This document shows, in pieces, positions 1-12,627 of a DNA stretch of 64,000 nucleotides. The DNA is from Anisus vortex (taxonomy: Eukaryota > Mollusca > Gastropoda > Planorbidae). Under the pieces are notes generated by a model that did not search any database, had not been told where the DNA came from, and saw nothing but the letters and a program-made list of their open reading frames with translations. The DNA lies in contig OX421494.1 of the NCBI GenBank assembly GCA_949126835.1, positions 20,189,196 through 20,253,195 on the forward strand, read 5' to 3'. Made by a program: the position numbers and the translations under genes. Positions within the stretch are counted from its first letter, which is position 1; each line of letters begins with the position of its first letter.

Positions 1-3000
1 GAGTAAGATAGAGTGAGTAAGATAGAGTGAGTAAGAGAGAGTGAGTAAGATAGAGTCAGTAAGATAGAGTGAGTAAGATAGAGTGAGTAAGATAAAGTGA
101 GTAAGATAGGGTGAGTAAGATAGAGTGAGTAAGATAGAGTGAGTAAGATAGAGTGAGTAAGATAGAGTGAGTAAGATAGAGTGAGTAAGATAGAGTAAGA
201 TAGAGTGAGTAAGATAGAGTGAGTAAGATAGAGTAAGATAGAGTGAGTAAGATAAAGTGAGTAAGATAGAGTGAGTAAGATAGAGTGAGTAAGATAGACT
301 GAGTATGATAGAGTGAGTAAGATACAGTGAGTAAGATAGAGTGAATAAGATAGAGTGAGTAAGATAGAGTGAGTATGATAGAGTGAGTAAGATAGAGTGA
401 GTAAGATAAAGTGAGTAAGATAGAGTGAGTAAGATAGAGTGAGTAAGATAGAGTGAGTATGATAGAGTGAGTAAGATAGAGTGAGTAAGATAGAGTGAAT
501 AAGATAGAGTAAGATAGAGTGAGTAAGATAGAGTAAGATAGAGTAGGATAGAGTCAGTAAGATAGAGTGAGTAAGATAGAAATTGATAGAGTGAGTAAGA
601 TAGAGTGAGTAAGATAGAGTGAGTAAGATAGAGTAAGATAGAGTGAGTAGGATAGAGTGAGTAAGATAGAGTGAGTAAGATAGAGTAAGATAGAGTGAGT
701 AAGATAGAGTAGGATAGAGTGAGTAAGATAGAGTGAGTAAGATAGAGTAAGATAGAGTGAGTAAGATAGAGTAGGATAGAGTGAGTAAGATAGAGTGAGT
801 AAGATAGAGTAAAATAGAGTGAGTAAGATAGAGTGAGTAAGATAGAGTGAGTAAGATAGAGTAAGATAGAGTGAGTAAGATAGAGTGAGTAAGATAGAGT
901 GAGTAGGATAGAGTGAGTAAGATAGAGTGAGTAAGATAGAGTAAGATAGAGTGAGTAAGATAGAGTGAGTAAGATAGAGTGAGTAAGATAGAGTGAGTAA
1001 GAGAGAGTGAGTAAGATAGAGTGAGTAAGATAGAGTGAGTAAGATAGAGTGAGTAAGATAGAGTGAGTAAGATAGGGTGAGTAAGATAGAGTGAGTAAGA
1101 TAAAGTGAGTAAGATAGAGTGAGTAAGATAGAGTGAGTAAGATAGAGCGAGTAAGATAGAGAAAGATAGAGTGAGTAAGATAGAGTGAGTAAGATAGAGT
1201 AAGATAGAGTGAGTAAGATAGAGTGAGTAAGATAGAGTGAGTAAGATAGAGTGAGTAAGATAGAGTGAGTAAGATAGAGTGAGTAAGAGAGAGTGAGTAA
1301 GATAGAGTCAGTAAGATAGAGTGAGTAAGATAGAGTGAGTAAGATAAAGTGAGTAAGATAGGGTGAGTAAGATAGAGTGAGTAAGATAGAGTGAGTAAGA
1401 TAGAGTGAGTAAGATAGAGTGAGTAAGATAGAGCGAGTAAGATAGAGAAAGATAGAGTGAGTAAGATAGAGTGAGTAAGATAGAGTAAGATAGAGTGAGT
1501 AAGATAAAGTGAGTAAGATAGAGTGAGTAAGATAGAGTGAGTAAGTTAGACTGAGTATGATAGAGTGAGTAAGATACAGTGAGTAAGATAGAGTGAATAA
1601 GATAGAGTGAGTAAGATAGAGTGAGTATGATAGAGTGAGTAAGATAGAGTGAGTAAGATAAAGTGAGTAAGATAGAGTGAGTAAGATAGAGTGAGTAAGA
1701 TAGAGTGAGTATGATAGAGTGAGTAAGATAGAGTGAGTAAGATAGAGTGAATAAGATAGAGTGAATATAATAGAGTGAGTAAGATAGAGTGAGTAAGATA
1801 GAGTGAGTAAGATAGAGTGAGTAAGATAGAGTAAGATAGAGTGAGTAAGATAGAGTGAGTAAGATAGAGTGAGTAAGATAGAGTGAGTAAGATAGAGTGA
1901 GTAAGATAGAGTGAGTAAGATAGAGTGAGTAAGATAGAGTGAGTAAGATAGAGTGAGTAGGATAGAGTGAGTAAGATAGAGTGAGTAAGATAGAGTAAGA
2001 TAGAGTGAGTAAGATAGAGTGAGTAAGATAGAGTGAGTAAGATAGAGTGAGTAAGAGAGAGTGAGTAAGATAGAGTGAGTAAGATAGAGTGAGTAAGATA
2101 GAGTGAGTAAGATAGAGTGAGTAAGATAGGGTGAGTAAGATAGAGTGAGTAAGATAAAGTGAGTAAGATAGAGTGAGTAAGATAGAGTGAGTAAGATAGA
2201 GCGAGTAAGATAGAGAAAGATAGAGTGAGTAAGATAGAGTGAGTAAGATAGAGTAAGATAGAGTGAGTAAGATAGAGTGAGTAAGATAGAGTGAGTAAGA
2301 TAGAGTGAGTAAGATAGAGTGAGTAAGAGAGAGTGAGTAAGATAGAGTCAGTAAGATAGAGTGAGTAAGATAGAGTGAGTAAGATAAAGTGAGTAAGATA
2401 GGGTGAGTAAGATAGAGTGAGTAAGATAGAGTAAGTAAGATAGAGTGAGTAAGATAGAGTGAGTAAGATAGAGCGAGTAAGATAGAGAAAGATAGAGTGA
2501 GTAAGATAGAGTGAGTAAGATAGAGTAAGATAGAGTGAGTAAGATAAAGTGAGTAAGATAGAGTGAGTAAGATAGAGTGAGTAAGATAGACTGAGTATGA
2601 TAGAGTGAGTAAGATACAGTGAGTAAGATAGAGTGAATAAGATAGAGTGAGTAAGATAGAGTGAGTATGATAGAGTGAGTAAGATAGAGTGAGTAAGATA
2701 AAGTGAGTAAGATAGAGTGAGTAAGATAGAGTGAGTAAGATAGAGTGAGTATGATAGAGTGAGTAAGATAGAGTGAGTAAGATAGAGTGAATAAGATAGA
2801 GTGAATATCATAGAGTGAGTAAGATAGAGTGAGTAAGATAGAGTGAGTAAGATAGAGTGAGTAAGATAGAGTAAGATAGAGTGAGTAAGATAGAGTGAGT
2901 AAGATAGAGTGAGTAAGATAGAGTGAGTAAGATAGAGTGAGTAAGATAGAGTGAGTAAGATAGAGTGAGTAAGATAGAGTGAGTAAGATAGAGTGAGTAG

Positions 3001-6000
3001 GATAGAGTGAGTAAGATAGAGTGAGTAAGATAGAGTAAGATAGAGTGAGTAAGATAGAGTGAGTAAGATAGAGTGAGTAAGATAGAGTGAGTAAGAGAGA
3101 GTGAGTAAGATAGAGTGAGTAAGATAGAGTGAGTAAGATAGAGTGAGTAAGATAGAGTGAGTAAGATAGGGTGAGTAAGATAGAGTGAGTAAGATAAAGT
3201 GAGTAAGATAGAGTGAGTAAGATAGAGTGAGTAAGATAGAGCGAGTAAGATAGAGAAAGATAGAGTGAGTAAGATAGAGTGAGTAAGATAGAGTGAGTAA
3301 GATAGAGCGAGTAAGATAGAGAAAGATAGAGTGAGTAAGATAGAGTGAGTAAGATAGAGTAAGATAGAGTGAGTAAGATAGAGTGAGTAAGATAGAGTGA
3401 GTAAGATAGAGTGAGTAAGATAGAGTGAGTAAGAGAGAGTGAGTAAGATAGAGTCAGTAAGATAGAGTGAGTAAGATAGAGTGAGTAAGATAAAGTGAGT
3501 AAGATAGGGTGAGTAAGATAGAGTGAGTAAGATAGAGTGAGTAAGATAGAGTGAGTAAGATAGAGTGAGTAAGATAGAGTGAGTAAGATAGAGTAAGATA
3601 GAGTGAGTAAGATAGAGTGAGTAAGATAGAGTAAGATAGAGTGAGTAAGATAAAGTGAGTAAGATAGAGTGAGTAAGATAGAGTGAGTAAGATAGACTGA
3701 GTATGATAGAGTGAGTAAGATACAGTGAGTAAGATAGAGTGAATAAGATAGAGTGAGTAAGATAGAGTGAGTATGATAGAGTGAGTAAGATAGAGTGAGT
3801 AAGATAAAGTGAGTAAGATAGAGTGAGTAAGATAGAGTGAGTAAGATAGAGTGAGTATGATAGAGTGAGTAAGATAGAGTGAGTAAGATAGAGTGAATAA
3901 GATAGAGTAAGATAGAGTGAGTAAGATAGAGTAAGATAGAGTAGGATAGAGTCAGTAAGATAGAGTGAGTAAGATAGAAATTGATAGAGTGAGTAAGATA
4001 GAGTGAGTAAGATAGAGTGAGTAAGATAGAGTAAGATAGAGTGAGTAGGATAGAGTGAGTAAGATAGAGTGAGTAAGATAGAGTAAGATAGAGTGAGTAA
4101 GATAGAGTAGGATAGAGTGAGTAAGATAGAGTGAGTAAGATAGAGTAAGATAGAGTGAGTAAGATAGAGTAGGATAGAGTGAGTAAGATAGAGTGAGTAA
4201 GATAGAGTAAAATAGAGTGAGTAAGATAGAGTGAGTAAGATAGAGTGAGTAAGATAGAGTAAGATAGAGTGAGTAAGATAGAGTGAGTAAGATAGAGTGA
4301 GTAGGATAGAGTGAGTAAGATAGAGTGAGTAAGATAGAGTAAGATAGAGTGAGTAAGATAGAGTGAGTAAGATAGAGTGAGTAAGAGAGAGTGAGTAAGA
4401 TAGAGTGAGTAAGATAGAGTGAGTAAGATAGAGTGAGTAAGATAGAGTGAGTAAGATAGGGTGAGTAAGATAGAGTGAGTAAGATAAAGTGAGTAAGATA
4501 GAGTGAGTAAGATAGAGTGAGTAAGATAGAGCGAGTAAGATAGAGAAAGATAGAGTGAGTAAGATAGAGTGAGTAAGATAGAGTAAGATAGAGTGAGTAA
4601 GATAGAGTGAGTAAGATAGAGTGAGTAAGATAGAGTGAGTAAGATAGAGTGAGTAAGAGAGAGTGAGTAAGATAGAGTCAGTAAGATAGAGTGAGTAAGA
4701 TAGAGTGAGTAAGATAAAGTGAGTAAGATAGGGTGAGTAAGATAGAGTGAGTAAGATAGAGTGAGTAAGATAGAGTGAGTAAGATAGAGTGAGTAAGATA
4801 GAGCGAGTAAGATAGAGAAAGATAGAGTGAGTAAGATAGAGTGAGTAAGATAGAGTAAGATAGAGTGAGTAAGATAAAGTGAGTAAGATAGAGTGAGTAA
4901 GATAGAGTGAGTAAGATAGACTGAGTATGATAGAGTGAGTAAGATACAGTGAGTAAGATAGAGTGAATAAGATAGAGTGAGTAAGATAGAGTGAGTATGA
5001 TAGAGTGAGTAAGATAGAGTGAGTAAGATAAAGTGAGTAAGATAGAGTGAGTAAGATAGAGTGAGTAAGATAGAGTGAGTATGATAGAGTGAGTAAGATA
5101 GAGTGAGTAAGATAGAGTGAATAAGATAGAGTGAATATCATAGAGTGAGTAAGATAGAGTGAGTAAGATAGAGTGAGTAAGATAGAGTGAGTAAGATAGA
5201 GTAAGATAGAGTGAGTAAGATAGAGTGAGTAAGATAGAGTGAGTAAGATAGAGTGAGTAAGATAGAGTGAGTAAGATAGAGTGAGTAAGATAGAGTGAGT
5301 AAGATAGAGTGAGTAAGATAGAGTGAGTAGGATAGAGTGAGTAAGATAGAGTGAGTAAGATAGAGTAAGATAGAGTGAGTAAGATAGAGTGAGTAAGATA
5401 GAGTGAGTAAGATAGAGTGAGTAAGAGAGAGTGAGTAAGATAGAGTGAGTAAGATAGAGTGAGTAAGATAGAGTGAGTAAGATAGAGTGAGTAAGATAGG
5501 GTGAGTAAGATAGAGTGAGTAAGATAAAGTGAGTAAGATAGAGTGAGTAAGATAGAGTGAGTAAGATAGAGCGAGTAAGATAGAGAAAGATAGAGTGAGT
5601 AAGATAGAGTGAGTAAGATAGAGTAATATAGAGTGAGTAAGATAGAGTGAGTAAGATAGAGTGAGTAAGATAGAGTGAGTAAGATAGAGTGAGTAAGAGA
5701 GAGTGAGTAAGATAGAGTCAGTAAGATAGAGTGAGTAAGATAGAGTGAGTAAGATAAAGTGAGTAAGATAGGGTGAGTAAGATAGAGTGAGTAAGATAGA
5801 GTGAGTAAGATAGAGTGAGTAAGATAGAGTGAGTAAGATAGAGTGAGTAAGATAGAGTAAGATAGAGTGAGTAAGATAGAGTGAGTAAGATAGAGTAAGA
5901 TAGAGTGAGTAAGATAAAGTGAGTAAGATAGAGTGAGTAAGATAGAGTGAGTAAGATAGAGTGAGTATGATAGAGTGAGTAAGATACAGTGAGTAAGATA

Positions 6001-9000
6001 GAGTGAATAAGATAGAGTGAGTAAGATAGAGTGAGTATGATAGAGTGAGTAAGATAGAGTGAGTAAGATAAAGTGAGTAAGATAGAGTGAGTAAGATAGA
6101 GTGAGTAAGATAGAGTGAGTATGATAGAGTGAGTAAGATAGAGTGAGTAAGATAGAGGAATAAGATAGAGTGAATAAGATAGAGTGAGTAAGATAGAGTG
6201 AGTAAGATAGAGTGAGTAAGATAGAGTGAGTAAGATAGAGTAAGATAGAGTGAGTAAGATAGAGTGAGTAAGATAGAGTGAGTAAGATAGAGTGAGTAAG
6301 ATAGAGTGAGTAAGATAGAGTGAGTAAGATAGAGTGAGTAAGATAGAGTGAGTAAGATAGAGTGAGTAAGATAGAGTGAGTAAGATAGAGTGAGTAAGAT
6401 AGAGGGAGTAATATAGAGTGAGTAAGATAGAGTGAGTAAGATAGAGTGAGTAGATAGGGTGAGTAGGATAGAGTGAGTAAGATAGAGTAAGATAGAGTGA
6501 GTAAGATAGAGTGAGTAAGATAGAGTGAATAAGATAGAGTGAGTAAGATAGGGTGAGTAAGATAGAGTGAGTAAGATAGAGTAAGATAGAGTGAGTAAGA
6601 TAGAGTGAGTAAGATAGAGTGAGTAAGATAGAGTGAGTAAGATAGAGTGAGTAAGATAGAGTGAGTAAGATAGAGTGAGTAAGATAGAGTGAGTAAGATA
6701 GAGTGAGTAAGATAGAGTGAGTAAGATAGAGTGAGTAAGATAGAGTAAGATAGAGTGAGTAAGATAGAGTGAGTAAGATAGAGTGAGTAAGATAGAGTGA
6801 GTAAGATAGAGTGAGTAAGATAGAGTGAGTAAGATAGAGTGAGTAAGATAGAGTGAGTAAGATAGAGTGAGTAAGATAGAGTGAGTAAGAAAGAGTGAAT
6901 AAGATAGAGTGAGTAAGATAGAGTGAGTAAGATAGAGTGAGTAAGATAGAGTGAGTAAGATAGAGTGAGTAAGATAGAGTGAGTAAGATAGAGTAAGATA
7001 GAGTGAGTAAGATAGAGTGAGTAAGATAGAGTGAGTAAGATAGAGTGAGTAAGATAGAGTGAGTAAGATAGAGTGAGTAAGATAGAGTGAGTAAGATAGA
7101 GTGAGTAAGATAGAGAGAGTAAGATAGAGTAAGATAGAGTGAGTAAGATAGAGTAAGTAAGATAGAGTGAGTAAGATAGAGTGAGTAAGATAGAGTGAGT
7201 AAGATAGAGTGAGTAAGATAGAGTGAGTAAGATAGAGTGAGTAAGATAAAGTGAGTAAGATAGAGTGAGTAAGATAGAGTGAGTAAGATAGAGCGAGTAA
7301 GATAGAGAAAGATAGAGTGAGTAAGATAGAGTGAGTAAGATAGAGTAAGATAGAGTGAGTAAGATAGAGTGAGTAAGAGAGAGTGAGTAAGATAGAGTGA
7401 GTAAGATAGAGTGAGTAAGAGAGAGTGAGTAAGATAGAGTCAGTAAGATAGAGTGAGTAAGATAGAGTGAGTAAGATAAAGTGAGTAAGATAGGGTGAGT
7501 AAGATAGAGTGAGTAAGATAGAGTGAGTAAGATAGAGTGAGTAAGATAGAGTGAGTAAGATAGAGTGAGTAAGATAGAGTAAGATAGAGTGAGTAAGATA
7601 GAGTGAGTAAGATAGAGTAAGATAGAGTGAGTAAGATAAAGTGAGTAAGATAGAGTGAGTAAGATAGAGTGAGTAAGATAGAGTGAGTATGATAGAGTGA
7701 GTAAGATACAGTGAGTAAGATAGAGTGAATAAGATAGAGTGAGTAAGATAGAGTGAGTATGATAGAGTGAGTAAGATAGAGTGAGTAAGATAAAGTGAGT
7801 AAGATAGAGTGAGTAAGATAGAGTGAGTAAGATAGAGTGAGTATGATAGAGTGAGTAAGATAGAGTGAGTAAGATAGAGGAATAAGATAGAGTGAATAAG
7901 ATAGAGTGAGTAAGATAGAGTGAGTAAGATAGAGTGAGTAAGATAGAGTGAGTAAGATAGAGTAAGATAGAGTGAGTAAGATAGAGTGAGTAAGATAGAG
8001 TGAGTAAGATAGAGTGAGTAAGATAGAGTGAGTAAGATAGAGTGAGTAAGATAGAGTGAGTAAGATAGAGTGAGTAAGATAGAGTGAGTAAGATAGAGTG
8101 AGTAAGATAGAGTGAGTAAGATAGAGTGAGTAAGATAGAGTGAGTAAGATAGAGTAAGATAGAGTGAGTAAGATAGAGTGAGTAAGATAGAGTGAGTAAG
8201 ATAGAGTGAGATAGAGTGAGTAAGATAGAGTGAGTAAGATAGAGTGACTAAGATAGAGTGAGTAAGATAGAGTGAGTAAGATAGAGTGAGTAAGATAGAG
8301 TAAGATAGAGTGAGTAAGATAGAGTGAGTAAGATAGAGTGAGTAGATAGGGTGAGTAGGATAGAGTGAGTAAGATAGAGTAAGATAGAGTGAGTAAGATA
8401 GAGTGAGTAAGATAGAGTGAATAAGATAGAGTGAGTAAGATAGGGTGAGTAAGATAGAGTGAGTAAGATAGAGTAAGATAGAGTGAGTAAGATAGAGTGA
8501 GTAAGATAGAGTGAGTAAGATAGAGTGAGTAAGATAGAGTGAGTAAGATAGAGTGAGTAAGATAGAGTGAGTAAGATAGAGTGAGTAAGATAGAGTGAGT
8601 AAGATAGAGTGAGTAAGATAGAGTGAGTAAGATAGAGTAAGATAGAGTGAGTAAGATAGAGTGAGTTAGATAGAGTGAGTAAGATAGAGTGAGTAAGATA
8701 GAGTGAGTAAGATAGAGTGAGTAAGATAGAGTGAGTAAGATAGAGTGAGTAAGATAGAGTGAGTAAGATAGAGTGAGTAAGAAAGAGTGAATAAGATAGA
8801 GTGAGTAAGATAGAGTGAGTAAGATAGAGTGAGTAAGATAGAGTGAGTAAGATAGAGTGAGTAAGATAGAGTGAGTAAGATAGAGTAAGATAGAGTGAGT
8901 AAGATAGAGTGAGTAAGATAGAGTGAGTAAGATAGAGTGAGTAAGATAGAGTGAGTAAGATAGAGTGAGTAAGATAGAGTGAGTAAGATAGAGTGAGTAA

Positions 9001-9519
9001 GATAGAGAGAGTAAGATAGAGTAAGATAGAGTGAGTAAGATAGAGTAAGTAAGATAGAGTGAGTAAGATAGAGTGAGTAAGATAGAGTGAGTAAGATAGA
9101 GTGAGTAAGATAGAGTGAGTAAGATAGAGTGAGTAAGATAGAGTGAATAAGATAGAGTGAGTAAGATAGAGTGAGTAAGATAGAGTAAGATAGAGTGAGT
9201 AAGATAGAGTGAGTAAGATAGAGTAAGAAAGAGTGAATAAGATAGAGTGAGTAAGATAGAGTGAGTAAGATAGAGTGAGTAAGATAGAGTGAGTAAGATA
9301 GAGTGAGTAAGATAGAGTAAGATAGAGTGAGTAAGATAGAGTGAGTAAGATAGAGTGAGTAAGATAGAGTGAGTAAGATAGAGTAAGATAGAGTGAGTAA
9401 GATAGAGTGAGTAAGATAGAGTGAGTAAGATAGAGTGAGTAAGATAGAGTGAATAAGATAGAGTGAGTAAGATAGAGTGAGTAAGATAGAGTGAGTAAGA
9501 TAGAGTGAGTAAGATAGAG
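1..9519. repeat. Giant 14-bp/10-bp satellite-like tandem array
   Basis: The whole segment is built from the 14-bp unit GAGTGAGTAAGATA mixed with a 10-bp variant GAGTAAGATA. Sparse point variants (GATACAG, GAGCGAG, GATAGGG, GAGTCAG, GTATGATA) recur in the same order in different blocks, so there is higher-order structure above the monomer. C is almost absent from the + strand. The array starts at or before the window edge and ends 67 bp before a splice acceptor at 9586. The minus strand stays open for up to 777 codons with a Leu/Ser/Tyr/Thr repeat. That follows from unit composition and is not read as coding. Confidence 0.97.
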
Positions 9520-9586
9520 AGAGCATTGTAGTTTCAGCACAAGTGTATCTCTGTACTGTATCCTTCTCTCCATTCTGTATTTGCAG

Positions 9587-9717
9587 ATAACGCCATGGAT
9601 CAGACGACCAGGTGACGTATCGGGTGACACAAACAAACTGATCGCAGGATTCTTTAATCCGCAAGCTGTCTTATACCTGTACAACATGAGGCCCGCTGTT
9701 CACGCCAACATTTTGAG
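9587..9717 (+). CDS. TMEM200-like gene, first visible coding exon
   Basis: The acceptor is a pyrimidine-rich tract ending TTTGCAG at 9586; the donor is GAG|GTAAGC. The exon encodes 43 codons plus two bases (ITPWIRRPGDVSGDTNKLIA onward, then MRPAVHANIL). The last codon is completed by the first base of the next exon to give Arg. No start codon is assigned. Confidence 0.75.
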
Positions 9718-12592
9718 GTAAGCCACTATGTTAACAAGCGCTTAATATATATGTTATATAGAGAGATGGACTATAGAACAAGGGTGTGCAACAGGCGGCC
9801 CGTGGGCCACAAAACGGCCCGCCAAGCCTTTTAATGTGACCCCCGAAGAGCTTCTAACAGCATTTGTTTTTATTCGTTGCATTGATAATGCAAATAAATT
9901 TCAGACTGTCTCTTGTTGTGTAAAATTTCATACGCCGACAAAGCAGAAGAATGTTGCACACTCCTGCTATAGAATATATAGGCCTTTCGATTTAAAATAG
10001 CACAAGGAGCACACTTTCAATATAACAAACAATTAGATAACATTTACATTCTCAAATTAATAAACTTTCTATGAGAAAGCAAATAAAGCGTAAACAAGGA
10101 GTCTAAATCACAGAATTCTTACCGTTTAGAAAACATATTAGGGGAGAGGTGGGTAATTCGTACCGCTGGGTAATTCGTACCTATGCCGTTTTACCTAGTT
10201 TGACTGGTTGTAATTAACATTTAAGCCCGTTAACACATGCCGGCACATTAGTTTTGACTGCCATAGAACAATGGTGGACATGGACAAGAAAATAAAACAG
10301 TAGGCTGACTTTATATGTTTTTACACTACTTGATGTTATTTTTGACTAGTTCCTCTAGTCCTACTACGTAAGTCTGGTTAATCATAGCGTATTTATATTT
10401 GTTTAGTGTGCTGACTATCCAGTCCCCTTCATTAATAAATAGATTTAGGTCTGTTTTCTATTGCCGATAAAAACATAGAAGCAATAAACAATGTTACGTC
10501 TGAGTCGGCTAAATCGTACCTCGCTATGGAGGGTAATACGTACCGGTACTAATTACGTTACAATTAGTGCAGAAGTACCGAGACTGCACCAGAAAAAAAG
10601 ACAAAAGGTCTAGAGGCCAAAAAAATAAAGTTTTGCAATAGTACCGAGTACTGGTACGGTGAGAACATCTAGGAATACATTATATAATGTTTTATATGTA
10701 GAGCATAGGTAATGGTAATGGTAATGGTAATTTATATAGCGCTTCTATCCATGCTATTTTAGCATGCTCAGTGCGCTCTAGAAGACTATTAATCTGTGAG
10801 AGGTTTCACTGCTGCCGGTTAAGCGCATGTGATAACAACTCAATATTAACGTCATCTAGTCCCAAAACTCCTGTAGGGCGACAGGGATCTGCCGGTGGCG
10901 GGGCTCGAACCCGCGACGTGTCAAGTGGTTTTTTGGTTGACAGTCTGGTGAGCTAACCGCTAGGCCAGCCGGCTTCATCCTGCATGCTCTGAATATGCCT
11001 TCCAAAGTGGGTCACTGAATAATTATACTTGTGAATTAATTATTAAATACAAATGAGATAATAATATATATAGAGAGACCTCAACTTATAAATGTCAACC
11101 TTACAAACAATATTTTTTCTTAATTTCTTTTGGTACTTATTACCCTCCCTAGTGGTACGAATTGAACGCTGTTGAGGGCAATTCGTACCACCTTGTCTTT
11201 TTTTATTATTATTAATTGTGCTCTTTGTTTTCATAATAAAACGTTCAGATCATGTATTTTCATTCTTTTGTCACCAATAATTGTTTTAACGTAAAAATAA
11301 CCTTTTTCTACAGTTAGTTTTATTATTGTTAATTTTTTCCCTTAGGGGGTACGAATTACCCACCTCTCCCCTTATTTTTATCCTAATAGTTAGCCCTAAT
11401 GGATCTCCGTAACTTACAAAATAATATTAAATAAAACTTTCATAAATACAGTTTTGAGAAATTAATAAATACACATCAACAGAAGCAACCTATATAATTT
11501 ATTTAATTAATTTTAAATTAACATACACAATATTTGGTGCATATGTCAAACAAGTTAGTCATAAAGCTATGGCCAATAAGCACTTCCGCTTACAATCAGT
11601 TGCTTTTAAAAGTCACGTGTCAAGTCAAAGTATTATTGACTGACGTAGTATTTCACTGTCACGCAAAGTAATTAATTGAAGATAGAGCTTCCCGTTCAAT
11701 GGTAAATGCCATCGGCAAGAATGGTTGCAACAAATGGCAACAATGGACTTTATGGAATATTTCACTCTGTCCAATGTTACTGGCATGTTGATAATAGCAT
11801 GTAAATACATACAGTTAAGTAATCCCGTCAAACTAAATCGACCCACGGGGACGTAAAAGCAGAGTTCACCGGTTTCCGCATTCGCGGCAGATCAGGGGGA
11901 CTGTGTAGCTAGCACTTTCCCCCAGCTGCATATTACTTTGTCCCAACTAATATTTGTTGCCATCCGAGGTAGCCATCAGAGCTGGGTGGACTCGGAAACT
12001 CCCTCCATACCCCCTGGGGGGGGGGAAGCCTAACCTTCACCAGGATTCGAACCTAGTATCTTCGGTACGCCCGCCAGCCTGACTAACTCCATTGCCAAAG
12101 AGATTTAGGCCTACTTTAGGTCCGAATAATTAAGCCCAATTCTAACTTAATCTATATGAAAAACATAGCGTGACATGATAAGCAGTGTCGTTATTTAAGG
12201 TGGGAACATTAAATAGTTAGACCTGTATATCTTTCAAGCAGTTTCCAATTATTCTGAGTATTATTTTTTTTAAACAAGGTTCATTAACTCATGGAAGAAA
12301 TTTTTATTTTCATTCTCTCCCCTTTTATCTTGTTTTTTTTTCTTTGTCTCTTCAGGCATCGCGGGAACAGACGGCGGAATATCATGAGGAAGCACGTGTT
12401 TTCACCGAAACGTCTGCTTATAATGGTCTTCCTGGGCATCGTACTCTTCATCCCTGGACTGGCACTGACCATCGTAGGGCTGGACAACAACGAGAGCGAC
12501 TACAGCACCATGGATGATGCTGTTAGAATGTGAGACATTTGTCAATTTATTCTGAACTTTGCTCTTTTTTTTTGTTGTGTTTGGGCGTGTGC

Positions 12593-12627
<35 letters not shown>

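Noticed and set aside
1546..9687. Long minus-strand open frames (up to 777 codons) of Leu/Ser/Tyr/Thr repeat
   Set aside because: They are a by-product of a C-poor 14/10-bp tandem repeat without stops on that strand. There is no promoter, splice signal or non-repetitive domain.
10890..10975. Possible tRNA gene with a perfect T-arm
   Set aside because: The same head recurs at 28.2 and 36.5 kb with a common body and tail, so it is a SINE.
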